A stretch of 64,000 nucleotides of DNA from Paracidovorax oryzae ATCC 19882 (GTDB lineage Bacteria > Pseudomonadota > Gammaproteobacteria > Burkholderiales > Burkholderiaceae_C): assembly GCF_000687165.1 (NCBI RefSeq), contig NZ_JMKU01000008.1:62001-126000 (forward strand), read 5' to 3'. Position 1 is the stretch's first letter. Each line of letters begins with the position of its first letter. Under the pieces are notes generated by a model, which saw only the letters and a list, made by a program, of their open reading frames with translations, ran no database searches and was not told the origin of the DNA. This document shows, one piece after another, positions 39,180-52,213 of this stretch. The position numbers and the translations under genes were made by a program.

Positions 39180-39217
39180 CGTTGGAGCCCGGCTCCCGGC
39201 CTCCGATTCCCGGAGGC
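39180..39217 (-). terminator. tandem GC hairpins after the RND gene
   Basis: GCCTCCG (39199-39205) pairs with CGGAGGC (39211-39217), and GGAGCCCGGCTCC (39184-39196) is a second short palindrome. They lie immediately behind the RND permease stop on the minus strand. There is no T-run, so termination is uncertain. Confidence 0.4.
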
Positions 39218-39220
39218 GGG

Positions 39221-42200
39221 TCAGGCCGGCGGTCCCGACGGCGGCGCGCGGCGCAGGACGCGGCGGCCGAACCATTGCGCGAAGTCGTCCACGTAGGTGA
39301 ACACGGCCGGCACGACCAGCAGGCTGAGCACGGTGGAGGTGAGCAGTCCGCCGATCACGGCCACGGCCATGGGCGAGCGGAAGCTCATGTCCGCATCGCC
39401 CCAGGCCATGGCGATGGGCAGCATGCCCGCGCCCATGGCGAGCGTGGTCATGATGATGGGACGGGCCCGCTTGTGGCAGGCGTCCAGCAGGGCGTCCCAG
39501 CGGCCCATGCCCTGGTCGCGCCGCGCGACGATGGCGTACTCCACCAGCAGGATGGAGTTCTTCGTGGCGATGCCCATGAGCATGATGAGCCCGATGAGCG
39601 ACGGCATGGAAAAGCTCTTGCCGGCGATCAGCAGGCCCACGAAGGCGCCGCCGAGCGACAGCGGCAGCGCCATGAGGATGGTGACCGGCTGCAGGAAGTC
39701 CTTGAAGAGCAGCACCAGCACGAGGTAGATGCAGACCACGCCGGTGAGCATGGCCAGGCCGAAGCTGGCGAACAGCTCGCCCATCATCTCGGCGTCGCCC
39801 ACGTCGATCAGGCGCACGCTGGCCGGCTTCTGGCGCACGGAGGGCAGCTGCCGCACGGCTTCGGTGACCTCGCCCAGGCCCTGGGTGCCGAGCTCGATCT
39901 CGAAGTTGACGTTGCGGGCCCGGTCGTAGCGGTTGATGACGGCGGGGCCGCTGCCGACCTCGAGGCGGGCGACCTCGCCCAGTCGCACCGGCCCGCGCGA
40001 CCCCGGCACCGCCAGGCGCTCCAGCACCGAGAGGTCTTCGCGGGCCGCGTCATCCAGGCGCACGACGATGGGCACCTGCCGCTGGGGCAGGTTGAGCTTG
40101 GGCAGGTTCTGGTCGTAGTCGCCCACGGTGGCCACCCGCAGTGTTTCAGCGATGGCGCTGCTGGTGACGCCCAGGTCCGCGGCGCGGGCGAAGTCCGGGC
40201 GCACCACGATTTCCGGCCGCACGAGGCTGGCGCTGGAGCCGATGTTGCCGATGCCGGGGATGGTGCGCAAATCGCGCTCCACCGCGCGTGCGGTATCGGC
40301 CAGGGCCTGCGGATCCTCGCTGGCAAGGGCGAGCACGTACTTGTCGTTGGAGCCGCCGAGGCCGATCTTCACGCGCACGCCGGGCAGGTCCGCCATGGCC
40401 GCGCGCAGTTCCTGCTCGATGGCCTGCTTGAGCGGACGCTCGCCCCGGGCCACGAAGCGCAGCGTGAGCGTGGCCTTGCGCGGGTCACCGGCGCTCGATC
40501 CGCCCGCCATGGGGTCGGCGCCCGCGGAGCCGCCGCCGATGGCGGTGTAGATGCTGCGCACGTGGCCCACCTTCATCACGCGCTCCGTCGCCTGGGCCAC
40601 CGCGGCGCGGGTTTCTGCGATGCGGGTGCCGGGCGGCAGCTCCAGGTTCACCTGGGTCTGGGCGTTGTCGTCCGGCGGAATGAAGCCCGACGGCAGCAGC
40701 GGGATGAGCGCGATCGAACCCGCGAAGAACAGCAGTGCGCCGAGCAGCGTCAGCACGCGGTGGCGCAGCGCCCAGGCGGAGGCGCGCATGTAGGCGGAGA
40801 GCCAGCGGGGCTCATTTTCCTCGCCGGAGAGGGGCTTGAGGATGTAGGCCGCCATCATCGGCGTGAGCAGCCGCGCCACGACCAGCGAGGCGAACACGGC
40901 GAGCGCCGCGGTCCAGCCGAACTGCTTGAAGAAGCGCCCGGGAATGCCGCTCATGAAGGCCGTGGGCAGGAACACCGCGATCAGGGTGAAGGTGGTGGCG
41001 ATCACCGCCAGGCCGATCTCGTCGGCCGCTTCCATGGCGGCTTGGTAGGGCGTCTTGCCCATGCGCAGGTGGCGCACGATGTTCTCGACCTCGACGATGG
41101 CGTCGTCCACGAGGATGCCCACCACGAGCGAGAGGGCCAGCAGCGTGATGATGTTGATCGAGAAGCCGAGCAGGTACATGCCGATGAAGGCCGGCAGCAC
41201 GGACAGCGGCAGCGCCACCGCCGAGACGATCGTGGCGCGCCAGTTGCGCAGGAAGAGCCACACCACGATGACGGCCAGGATGGCGCCCTCGTACAGCAGG
41301 CGCATGGAGCTGTCGTATTCGCCGCTGGCGATTTCCACGAAGTCCACCGTGCGGGTGAGGTGCAGGTCCGGGCGTTCCGCCACCAGCTGGTCGAGGGCGC
41401 GCTGCACGCCCGCGCCCACTTCCACCTCGCTGGCGCCGCGGCTGCGCGAGACTTCGAAGCCGATCACCGGCTTGCCGTCCAGCAGTGCGGCGGTGCGCGG
41501 CTCGGCCACCGTGTCGGTGACGGTGGCGATGCGGTCCAGGCGCACATGTCCGCCGGCAGACAGCGGAATGTCGAGCGCGGCGACCTCCTGTGCGGTGCGG
41601 ACGGTGGCGATGGTACGCACCGGCTGCTCGGCGCCGCCGAGGTCGGTGCGCCCGCCCGCGCTTTCGGTCTGCACCAGGCGCAGCTGGCGCGAGACGTCGG
41701 CAGCGGTGGCGCCCAGGGCCTGCAGGCGCAGCGGGTCGATGGCCACGCGCACCTCGCGCTGCACCCCGCCCACGCGGCTGACAGCCCCCACGCCGGGCAC
41801 GGCCAGCAGGCGGCGCGTGAGGGTGTCATCGACGAACCAGGACAGCGCCTGGTCGTCCATGCGGTCGGAAGCGATGGCGAAGGCGAGGATGGGCTGCGAG
41901 GAAAGTTCGAGCTTGGTGACGATGGGGTCGCGCAGGTCGGCAGGCATGTCCGCGCGCACGCGGGAGACGGCCGAGCGCACGTCGTCCACGGCCTCCTGCA
42001 CGGGCTTTTCCAGCCGGTACTCGGCCGCGATCGTGGCCGTGCCGTCCACCAGGGTGGTGGTGATGTGCTTGAGGCCCTGCGTGGTGGCGATGGCGTTCTC
42101 GATCTTGCGCGCCACGTCGGTCTCGAGCTGCCCCGGCGCGGCGCCGGGCAGGGCGGCGGTGACCATCACGACCGGCAGGTCCATGTCCGGGAAGTTCTGC

Positions 42201-42301
42201 ACCTTCATCGCGCGGAACGACAGCAGCCCCGCGAAGGTGAGCAGCACGAACAGCATCGCGGCCGGGATGGGGTTGCGGATGGACCAGGCGGAAAGGTTCA
42301 T
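39221..42301 (-). CDS. RND-family efflux transporter permease (HAE1/AcrB-like)
   Basis: A 1026-residue inner-membrane pump with the RND layout: helix 1 (NPIPAAMLFVLLTFAGLLSF), a large periplasmic loop (about 35-330), six helices, a second loop and the last five helices. Helix 4 carries the proton-relay aspartates in SLVVGILVDDAIVEVENIV, and later helices show GIATKNSILLVEYAI with the conserved Lys. It ends VLRRAPPSGPPA. The loop features are closer to the MexF/AcrB-like hydrophobe class than to heavy-metal CusA. It is the last gene of a TetR-OMF-MFP-RND operon and 76 bp behind the MFP gene. The exported compound is unknown; proximity suggests the NRPS product (see findings). Confidence 0.96.
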   Translation of the reverse strand: MNLSAWSIRNPIPAAMLFVLLTFAGLLSFRAMKVQNFPDMDLPVVMVTAALPGAAPGQLETDVARKIENAIATTQGLKHITTTLVDGTATIAAEYRLEKPVQEAVDDVRSAVSRVRADMPADLRDPIVTKLELSSQPILAFAIASDRMDDQALSWFVDDTLTRRLLAVPGVGAVSRVGGVQREVRVAIDPLRLQALGATAADVSRQLRLVQTESAGGRTDLGGAEQPVRTIATVRTAQEVAALDIPLSAGGHVRLDRIATVTDTVAEPRTAALLDGKPVIGFEVSRSRGASEVEVGAGVQRALDQLVAERPDLHLTRTVDFVEIASGEYDSSMRLLYEGAILAVIVVWLFLRNWRATIVSAVALPLSVLPAFIGMYLLGFSINIITLLALSLVVGILVDDAIVEVENIVRHLRMGKTPYQAAMEAADEIGLAVIATTFTLIAVFLPTAFMSGIPGRFFKQFGWTAALAVFASLVVARLLTPMMAAYILKPLSGEENEPRWLSAYMRASAWALRHRVLTLLGALLFFAGSIALIPLLPSGFIPPDDNAQTQVNLELPPGTRIAETRAAVAQATERVMKVGHVRSIYTAIGGGSAGADPMAGGSSAGDPRKATLTLRFVARGERPLKQAIEQELRAAMADLPGVRVKIGLGGSNDKYVLALASEDPQALADTARAVERDLRTIPGIGNIGSSASLVRPEIVVRPDFARAADLGVTSSAIAETLRVATVGDYDQNLPKLNLPQRQVPIVVRLDDAAREDLSVLERLAVPGSRGPVRLGEVARLEVGSGPAVINRYDRARNVNFEIELGTQGLGEVTEAVRQLPSVRQKPASVRLIDVGDAEMMGELFASFGLAMLTGVVCIYLVLVLLFKDFLQPVTILMALPLSLGGAFVGLLIAGKSFSMPSLIGLIMLMGIATKNSILLVEYAIVARRDQGMGRWDALLDACHKRARPIIMTTLAMGAGMLPIAMAWGDADMSFRSPMAVAVIGGLLTSTVLSLLVVPAVFTYVDDFAQWFGRRVLRRAPPSGPPA

Positions 42302-42376
42302 GGCTGCGGGCTCTCGGGGCTCTGGCGGGAATGCGGATGCGGCATGGGCGGGGTTGGCTCTTGTTGCTTCTCTGCT

Positions 42377-43573
42377 CTACCGCGCGGCGCTGGCGGTTTT
42401 CGCGGCCGGCGGGGCGGCCGGCGGGGCGGCTGGCGCGGGTGCGCCGGATGCCTCGACGCGCACGGTATCGCCATCGTTGAGGAACGCGCCGCCGCGTTCC
42501 ACGAGGGTGGCGCGTTCCTGCAGTCCCGAGAGGATCTCCACCCGGTCGCCGTTGCGCTGGCCGGTCTTCACCTGGCGCATCGCCACGCGGCCGCCGTCGC
42601 CGACCTCGAACACGGCACTGAAGCCGTCGCGCACGACTACTGCCGATTGCGGGACGGTGAGGGTCTCGCGCTGCGCGAGCAGGAAATCGCCGCGCGCGAA
42701 CATGCCGGCCCGGATGTCGGGGTGGGCAGGCAGATCGACATAGACGAGGGCGTTGCGCGTTTGCGGGTCCACCGTGGGGGCCACCACGCGCACGGTGCCT
42801 TCCACTTCGGCGCCGCTCGCGGCGGTGATCCGTGCGCGGATGCCCGGCCGCACGCGCGGCAGCTCGCTGGAAGTGACCTCGGCGCGCCATTCGAGCCGGC
42901 CCTTGCGCACCATGCGGAACAGCTCGGTGCCCGCGCCCACCACTGCGCCCACGGTGGCGGTGCGCGCGGAAATGACGCCGCTGTCGGGCGCGAGCACTTG
43001 CGCGTGCTTCAGGCGCAGCTGCTGCGCGGACAGTGCCGCCTGGGCGGCTTCGACCCGGGCTGCAGCGGTCTCGCTCGCGGTGGTGTACTGCTGGATCTGC
43101 TGCTGGCTCAGGGCTCCCGAGGCCTGCAGCGTGCGGGCGCGCTCGGCGTTGGCGGCGGCCTCGGCGGCGCTCGCGCGGGCTTCCAGCAGGCTGGCGCGGC
43201 TCTGGGCCAGTTCGGCCTGCACCGTGTCGGAGGAGAAGACGGCGAGGACCTGCCCCGCGCGCACCGTGTCGCCCACGTTCACGCGCACTTCGGTCAGCCG
43301 CAGGCCGTTGCTTTCGGTACCGATGCTCGCCTCCTGCCAGGCGGCGACGTTGCCGTTGGCCGGCAGCCGGGCCGCGATGGATTCGCGGCGCGGCGTGGTG
43401 GTGGTCACCGTGAGTGCGGGGCGGGGCGCCGGCGCGGCGGCATCCTTGCCCTTGGCGGCTTCGGCGTGGGAGGCGCCGGGCGTGGCCAGCACGAGGGCGC
43501 CGCCGGCGACGGCGGCGAGGCAGGCGGCCGACAGGGCCAGGAGCAGTGAAGGGCGTGAACGCAGGCGCAGCAT
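42377..43573 (-). CDS. RND efflux periplasmic adaptor (membrane fusion protein)
   Basis: A 398-residue HlyD/AcrA-type adaptor. An N-terminal hydrophobic segment (LLLALSAACLAAVAGGALVLA) acts as signal or anchor. Then come the barrel-sandwich (LPANGNVAAWQEASIGTESN, VNVGDTVRAGQVLAVF), an alpha-hairpin (about 120-200, alanine-rich coiled coil), the second lipoyl half (LAPDSGVISARTATVGAVV) and a beta-barrel. The C-terminus is proline/alanine-rich (about 375-398). It links the RND pump to the outer-membrane channel. It lies 40 bp behind the OMF gene. Confidence 0.94.
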   Translation of the reverse strand: MLRLRSRPSLLLALSAACLAAVAGGALVLATPGASHAEAAKGKDAAAPAPRPALTVTTTTPRRESIAARLPANGNVAAWQEASIGTESNGLRLTEVRVNVGDTVRAGQVLAVFSSDTVQAELAQSRASLLEARASAAEAAANAERARTLQASGALSQQQIQQYTTASETAAARVEAAQAALSAQQLRLKHAQVLAPDSGVISARTATVGAVVGAGTELFRMVRKGRLEWRAEVTSSELPRVRPGIRARITAASGAEVEGTVRVVAPTVDPQTRNALVYVDLPAHPDIRAGMFARGDFLLAQRETLTVPQSAVVVRDGFSAVFEVGDGGRVAMRQVKTGQRNGDRVEILSGLQERATLVERGGAFLNDGDTVRVEASGAPAPAAPPAAPPAAKTASAAR

Positions 43574-43613
43574 GGAAGAGGTCCGGGATTTGCGGTCGTT
43601 GAAACGGTTCGGA

Positions 43614-45047
43614 TCAGGGCGCCGGAGGCGCTGGTCGGTGCGGGGCCGGTGGCTCCCAGCCGCCTCCCGCGGCGCGGTAGAGGCCGATCCACGCCGCCAT
43701 GCGCTCCTGCCGCAGTGTGATGAGCGCGGTTTCGGAGTTGAGCGCGGTGCGGCGCGTCTCCTCCAGTTCCAGCAGGCTTGCGAGCCCGCCGCGCCAGCGC
43801 GCTTCGGTGGCGACGAAAGAGGCCCGGTAGCCTTGCGCGGCGCGCTCGGCGTCGGCGCTGCGCGCGGCCGTGCTCGCGAGCCGCACCAGCGCCTGCTCCA
43901 CCTCGCCGACCGCACGGCGCACGTTGGCGCGGTAGAGCTGAGCGGCTTCCTCGTAGCGTGCCTCGGCGGCATCGACCTGGGCGGCTCGCCGCCCTGCATC
44001 GAAGAGCGGCAGGCTGATGCCCACGGGGCCGATCGACCAGGTGTTGGTGGCGACGCTGGTGCCACCCGTGCTGCCCCATGCCCGGCCGATCGATCCGGCC
44101 AGCGTGAGGCGCGGGAAGCGCTGGGCGCGCGCATTGCCGACATCGGCACTGGCCGCGGCCACCTCGCGCTCGGCGGCATACACGTCGGGCCGCTGGGCCA
44201 GGAGGCGGGCCGGCAGGGCATCGATGGCGAAGAGCGCATCCGGGAGGGCCTGTGGCGCCGGGGACGCTGCCGCCCGGGCGCGCAGCTCCGCTTCCGGGAT
44301 GCCGGTGAGCGCCACCAGTCCCTTCAGGTCGATGTCGCAGGCCATGCGCTGCTGTTCGGCGCGCACGCGGCCTTCGGCGCCGCTGGCTTGCGCGAGCGCC
44401 AGCGTGGCGGGCGCGGTGAAGCCCGCTCGCTCGCTGGCTTCGGTCAGGCGCGCGCTTTCCGTGCGGGAGCGGGCATCGGACTGCGCCACTTCGGCCAGCC
44501 GCAGGCACTGGCGCCATGCATCGTATTGCGTTGCCACCTCGGCTGCGACCGAGACGCGGGCCTCGTGCCACTGGGCCTGCGCGCCCGCGAAACGCTGGCG
44601 TGCGGCTTCCTCGGCCGCAGCATTGCCCCCGAAAAGATCCACCTCCCAGCCCGCCTGCACGGTGCCCTGAACGGTCGTGGCGAGGCCGGCGGCCTGCTGG
44701 CTGGTGCCCCGGCTGGCATTGCCCTGGGCATCGAGCGTCGGCAGCAGCGCGGCGCGTGCAGCCACCTGGGTGGCACGTGCCTGCTCCACGCGCGAGCGTG
44801 CCTGGGCGATGTCCGGGGACACATCCTGCGCCCGGCCGATCAGCTCGGTGAGCAGCGGGTCGCCCAGGCGGTCCCACCAGCGGGCAAGGTCTTCGACGCG
44901 GCCCTGGTGCGGCAGCGGGGCCTGCCAGCCGGCGGGCATGGCCGCTTCGGTGCGCGGCGCGGGCGATGTCACCGCACAGCCGGACAGGGCCAGCAGTGCG
45001 ATGGCGCAGAGAAGGCGGCGTGGGCCGGGAAGGAGGGTCAGCGTCAT
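43614..45047 (-). CDS. outer-membrane efflux lipoprotein (NodT/OprM family)
   Basis: A 477-residue TolC-like channel. A lipobox (ALLALSGCAV, Cys about 24) marks it as an outer-membrane lipoprotein. Two repeated outer-membrane efflux domains follow (about 60-260 and 275-460). The conserved LLAQRPDVYAAEREVAAASADVGNARAQRFPRLTLAGSIG is diagnostic of NodT/OprM. Its start overlaps the TetR stop by four bases (ATGA, 45044-45047), so the regulator and the pump are translated from one mRNA. Confidence 0.95.
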   Translation of the reverse strand: MTLTLLPGPRRLLCAIALLALSGCAVTSPAPRTEAAMPAGWQAPLPHQGRVEDLARWWDRLGDPLLTELIGRAQDVSPDIAQARSRVEQARATQVAARAALLPTLDAQGNASRGTSQQAAGLATTVQGTVQAGWEVDLFGGNAAAEEAARQRFAGAQAQWHEARVSVAAEVATQYDAWRQCLRLAEVAQSDARSRTESARLTEASERAGFTAPATLALAQASGAEGRVRAEQQRMACDIDLKGLVALTGIPEAELRARAAASPAPQALPDALFAIDALPARLLAQRPDVYAAEREVAAASADVGNARAQRFPRLTLAGSIGRAWGSTGGTSVATNTWSIGPVGISLPLFDAGRRAAQVDAAEARYEEAAQLYRANVRRAVGEVEQALVRLASTAARSADAERAAQGYRASFVATEARWRGGLASLLELEETRRTALNSETALITLRQERMAAWIGLYRAAGGGWEPPAPHRPAPPAP

Positions 45048-45811
45048 GATTTCGGCGTCTTGCGGCGGGCCGTTGCAGGTGGGGCGGGGGCGCGGGCAGG
45101 CCCCCGGGCTGCGGCGTGCGTGGCATGCCGCCAGGATGTCTCGGCCGCGATCATGGCCAGCGCATAGTCCACCATGCGGTCGGCCCAGAGCTTCACGGCC
45201 TCGGCCGTGGCCAGCAGTTCGGGCTCGATGGCCTCGATGTCGTCGCGATGGCCCCACAACTGGAACGCCATGCTGGAGAGGGTCAGCGCCAGCCGGTGGA
45301 TGGCGAGATCCGCCGTGGCGACCCCCATGTGGCGGCACAGCAGGCGCACGAGCGCGTCATGGGGCTGGCGCACGTCCTTGTCCAGCGCGCGTTCCCACTG
45401 GCCCGTGGGCTCGAGCATTTCCCGGATGTGCAGCCGCACGCTCTGGCGGGCCAGTTCGCCATGGCGGAGGGGTGCGAGCGCCGCGTGGAAGTAGCGGCGC
45501 AGCGCCTCTTCCATCGTGATGCCGGGCTGGGCGAAGGCGGAGCGCAGCGACTCATGGTCCCACGTGGGCTCGGTGAAGACGGCGCTGTAGAGCGATGCCT
45601 TGTCTCCGAAGTAGTAGCTGACAGCCGCCACGTTGGCCTGCGCCGCCGCGGCAATGGCCCGGACCGAGGTCTTGGTGTAGCCCTGCTCGGAAAACAGACG
45701 CAGTGCGGCGGACAGCAGGCGCGCCCGCGGGGAGGCCGGCTCCTCTCCCGTCGGGGCTGGAGACGATGCCGGAGGCGGGACCTCGGCAGGACGTGGACCT
45801 CGTGCGGGCAT
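45044..45811 (-). CDS. TetR-family repressor (CecR/DUF1956-like) of the efflux operon
   Basis: A 255-residue regulator. The HTH lies at about residues 28-75 (RLLSAALRLFSEQGYTKTSVRAIAAAAQANVAAVSYYFGDKASLYSAVF). The C-terminal ligand domain (about 90-220) has the features of the CecR/DUF1956 group (MEEALRRYFHAALAPL, IHRLALTLSSMAFQLWGH). It has extra Pro/Ala-rich tails at both ends. It is the first gene of the efflux operon and sits 18 bp from a 24-bp near-perfect palindrome that should be its operator, so autoregulation is likely. The effector is probably a substrate of the pump. Confidence 0.93.
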   Translation of the reverse strand: MPARGPRPAEVPPPASSPAPTGEEPASPRARLLSAALRLFSEQGYTKTSVRAIAAAAQANVAAVSYYFGDKASLYSAVFTEPTWDHESLRSAFAQPGITMEEALRRYFHAALAPLRHGELARQSVRLHIREMLEPTGQWERALDKDVRQPHDALVRLLCRHMGVATADLAIHRLALTLSSMAFQLWGHRDDIEAIEPELLATAEAVKLWADRMVDYALAMIAAETSWRHATHAAARGPARAPAPPATARRKTPKS

Positions 45812-45829
45812 GGCCGCGGATTACACCAC

Positions 45830-45853
45830 ATTCAATCAAACGTTTGTTTGAAT
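45830..45853. promoter_or_regulatory. palindromic TetR operator
   Basis: A 24-bp palindrome centred on AAACGTTT (ATTCAATCAAAC at 45830-45841, mirrored by GTTTGTTTGAAT at 45842-45853) matches in all but one base pair. It is 18 bp upstream of the TetR start codon and is visibly AT-richer than its surroundings. CecR-type repressors bind similar TCAAACGTTTG-like sites, by recall. Confidence 0.75.
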
Positions 45854-45907
45854 TGCCCGAATGCTCCGTCTGGCGCCCCGCCGTAGCGGCGTGACCGTGG
45901 TGGCCGT

Positions 45908-46081
45908 TCAGGCGGGTGTGCGGGCCTCGATGAAGTCGCGGCAGCGTTCGCTGCTCTCCGGGCCGAAGACCGCCGTCCAGCCTGCGGGCACCACCAGGAA
46001 TTGCGGCCACAGGGATGCCTGGCCTGCGGCGTTGTGCAGCACGAGGAAGAGGCCGTTGCTGTCGTCAAGGGGGTGGGTCAT
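45908..46081 (-). CDS. MbtH-like NRPS accessory protein
   Basis: A 57-residue protein, starting at ATG 46081 behind a CGGAG site. It reads MTHPLDDSNGLFLVLHNAAG, then QASLWPQFLVVPAGWTAVFG and PESSERCRDFIEARTPA. This fits the MbtH consensus (DDxxGxFxVLxNxxGQxSLWPxFxxVPxGWxxxxGPxxxxxCxxFIE). Two of the three invariant Trp residues (SLWP and GWT) are present; the third, near the C-terminus, is missing because the protein ends early. MbtH proteins bind NRPS adenylation domains and are often required for folding or activity. It is the third gene of the NRPS-glycosyltransferase-MbtH run, 33 bp after the glycosyltransferase gene. Confidence 0.92.
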   Translation of the reverse strand: MTHPLDDSNGLFLVLHNAAGQASLWPQFLVVPAGWTAVFGPESSERCRDFIEARTPA

Positions 46082-46114
46082 GGGAAAGCTCCGGTTCAGT
46101 TCTTTTCTGCATGG

Positions 46115-47446
46115 TTACGCCAAGGCCGGCTGCGGCCGGTTGCGTTCCACCGCCCCGGGCAGGCTCTCCAGGGCCTGGGCGATGCTTGCCAGCGCGTCGT
46201 ATCCCGCAAAGGCGTCCCGCATCGCCTGGGCGCGTTGCCGGTAGGAGGCATTGCCGAGCAACTGGTGGATCGCGTCCGCGATCGCACGGCTGGTGGGCTG
46301 CCCGGTCTTCAGGTTGATGCCCGCTCCCGTCCACGCGATGCGGGCCGCGATTTCCGGTTTCTCCTCCGTGCTTCCGGCCACCACCATGGGGATGCCGAGG
46401 CTGAGTGCATGGTTGACCGAGCCATAACCGCCGTTGGTCACCAGCGCATGCACCTTCGGCAACAGGCGGTCGTAGGGCACGAAGTCGAGGACGCGGGCAT
46501 TCGCGGGAGCCGCTGCCGCGACCCCGGGCGGCACGGGCCCGCCCGTGGTGGCGATCACGTGCAGGTGTGGCATGTCGGCCAGCGCCTTGAGCGTGGGGAC
46601 GATCAGATGGTTCGGGTCCTCGTTGGCCAGCGTGCCCTGCGTGACCAGCACCACGCTGCGGCCATCGTCCAGCGTGTGCCACCACGGAGGCGGCTCGAAA
46701 CCCTGCGAGGGCGGCGCGAGCAGCGGTCCCACGAAGCGGACCGTGCCGGGCAGATCGCTGCGCGGGTACTCGAAAGCCTCGGCCGTGAGCTGCAGGTAGA
46801 GGTCCGGCAGGGTGAACATGGCATCGGCGAAGAACCCCGGAAGCGGCGGACACCCCAGTTGCGCGAGCACGCCGTCGAAATGGCGCTGCACGTCGTCGAA
46901 CGTCGTTCGCCGGACCATGGCCTGTAGCGCCTGGTATTGCCGTCGCTGTTGCTCGTTGGCGGGCGGCGGCAGCGCCGAGCCGAACATGGCCGTGTCGGCG
47001 CTGGAGAGCGCCAGCGCGCTGATGCCCAGTGCGACCACGGCAGGCCTGTCGCTGCGCGGCCCCAGCAGCATTGGGATGGTGCCGCAGAACATCGTGTCCG
47101 TGACGATGGCGTCGGCGTCGAAGCCACCGTCCAGTATGCGCCGCAGGCCTTCATGCTGCAGCGCGATGGCGTCGGCGAAGAAGTGCTTGAGGCCGTAGGC
47201 GAGCCGGGGCGGGCCGGGCGGCAGCCGTTGCAGTTGCGGGTGCTGCTGGCCGAATTCGCGAAAGTCTTGGCCGATGCCGGGCAGCAGCGGGACGAAGCTG
47301 GCGCCGGTACCTTCGGCCTGGGTGCGGAAGATGCCGCCGGTGTGGATCCGCACTTCGTGGCCGAGCTGGACGAGGTGCCGTGCCACTGCCAGGACCGGCA
47401 TGACGTGTCCGGGCAGGGCGGTGGCTGCGAGCAGATAGCGTGCCAT
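46115..47446 (-). CDS. GT1 (MGT/UGT-like) glycosyltransferase
   Basis: A 443-residue GT-B enzyme. The N-terminal domain begins MARYLLAATALPGHVMPVLA, the acceptor-side pattern with the catalytic-type histidine after GH. The C-terminal nucleotide-sugar domain (about 265-420) has VVLVTQGTLANEDPNHLIVP and the donor-binding segment HALVTNGGYGSVNHALSLGI PMV ... EEKPE (PSPG-like; usual HGG-xGS here NGGYGS). It resembles rhamnosyl- and macrolide glycosyltransferases. It sits 24 bp behind the NRPS gene, so it most likely glycosylates the NRPS product; the sugar donor is unknown. No sugar-biosynthesis genes are present in the cluster. Confidence 0.9.
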   Translation of the reverse strand: MARYLLAATALPGHVMPVLAVARHLVQLGHEVRIHTGGIFRTQAEGTGASFVPLLPGIGQDFREFGQQHPQLQRLPPGPPRLAYGLKHFFADAIALQHEGLRRILDGGFDADAIVTDTMFCGTIPMLLGPRSDRPAVVALGISALALSSADTAMFGSALPPPANEQQRRQYQALQAMVRRTTFDDVQRHFDGVLAQLGCPPLPGFFADAMFTLPDLYLQLTAEAFEYPRSDLPGTVRFVGPLLAPPSQGFEPPPWWHTLDDGRSVVLVTQGTLANEDPNHLIVPTLKALADMPHLHVIATTGGPVPPGVAAAAPANARVLDFVPYDRLLPKVHALVTNGGYGSVNHALSLGIPMVVAGSTEEKPEIAARIAWTGAGINLKTGQPTSRAIADAIHQLLGNASYRQRAQAMRDAFAGYDALASIAQALESLPGAVERNRPQPALA

Positions 47447-47470
47447 GGGTTCAGTTTCTCCTGCGATGGG

Positions 47471-51820
<4,350 letters not shown>

Positions 51821-52213
51821 GGCGGCTCCGTTCGGCTCGTTGACAACGATGGAATGGGAGACGGACCAGCAGATGCCCACGGGCGCGGGCCCGCAGAGTG
51901 GTTCGTTGGTACAGCCGCGCACGACGCGCTGAGGGTGCAACCCAGGCGTCGAACGACCGCGTACAGGCAAGGATGCCCTCCCTCCTGACTTCGGCCCCTT
52001 GAGAGGCTCTTCACAGTGATGAGTCCGCGTCTCCAGCGGTCATCGGCACGCTGTTGTGTAAGTTCTTGTCGCCTAAACGTATCGTTGCCAAAAAGCTCCC
52101 CCGCATCAATGCCCGCCCATTTATGGCTTGGATAAGGGGAGTCCCCCACTTTGCTTCGGGAAAGATGCGAAATGCAGCGGGGGGTGGAGGCGGCTTTGCG
52201 CCGCCGCGGGGCA
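51821..52213. other. 393-bp upstream region of the NRPS operon
   Basis: This gap between glnE and the NRPS gene should hold the NRPS promoter. It is AT-richer at 52040-52140. On the minus strand there is a GGGGACTCCCC palindrome (about 52136-52146) and an AGGAGGGAGGG purine run (51976-51986) placed like a ribosome-binding site before a TTG at 51970. I see no lux box, Fur box or clear -35/-10 pair, and no small gene. Confidence 0.5.

Noticed and set aside
39182-43549. Very long open frame on the plus strand (over 1,400 codons) opposite the RND and adaptor genes
   Set aside because: It is rich in His, Gly, Arg and Ala with no recognisable domains, and it lies wholly antisense to well-supported genes. 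Such frames are a by-product of high G+C codon bias.
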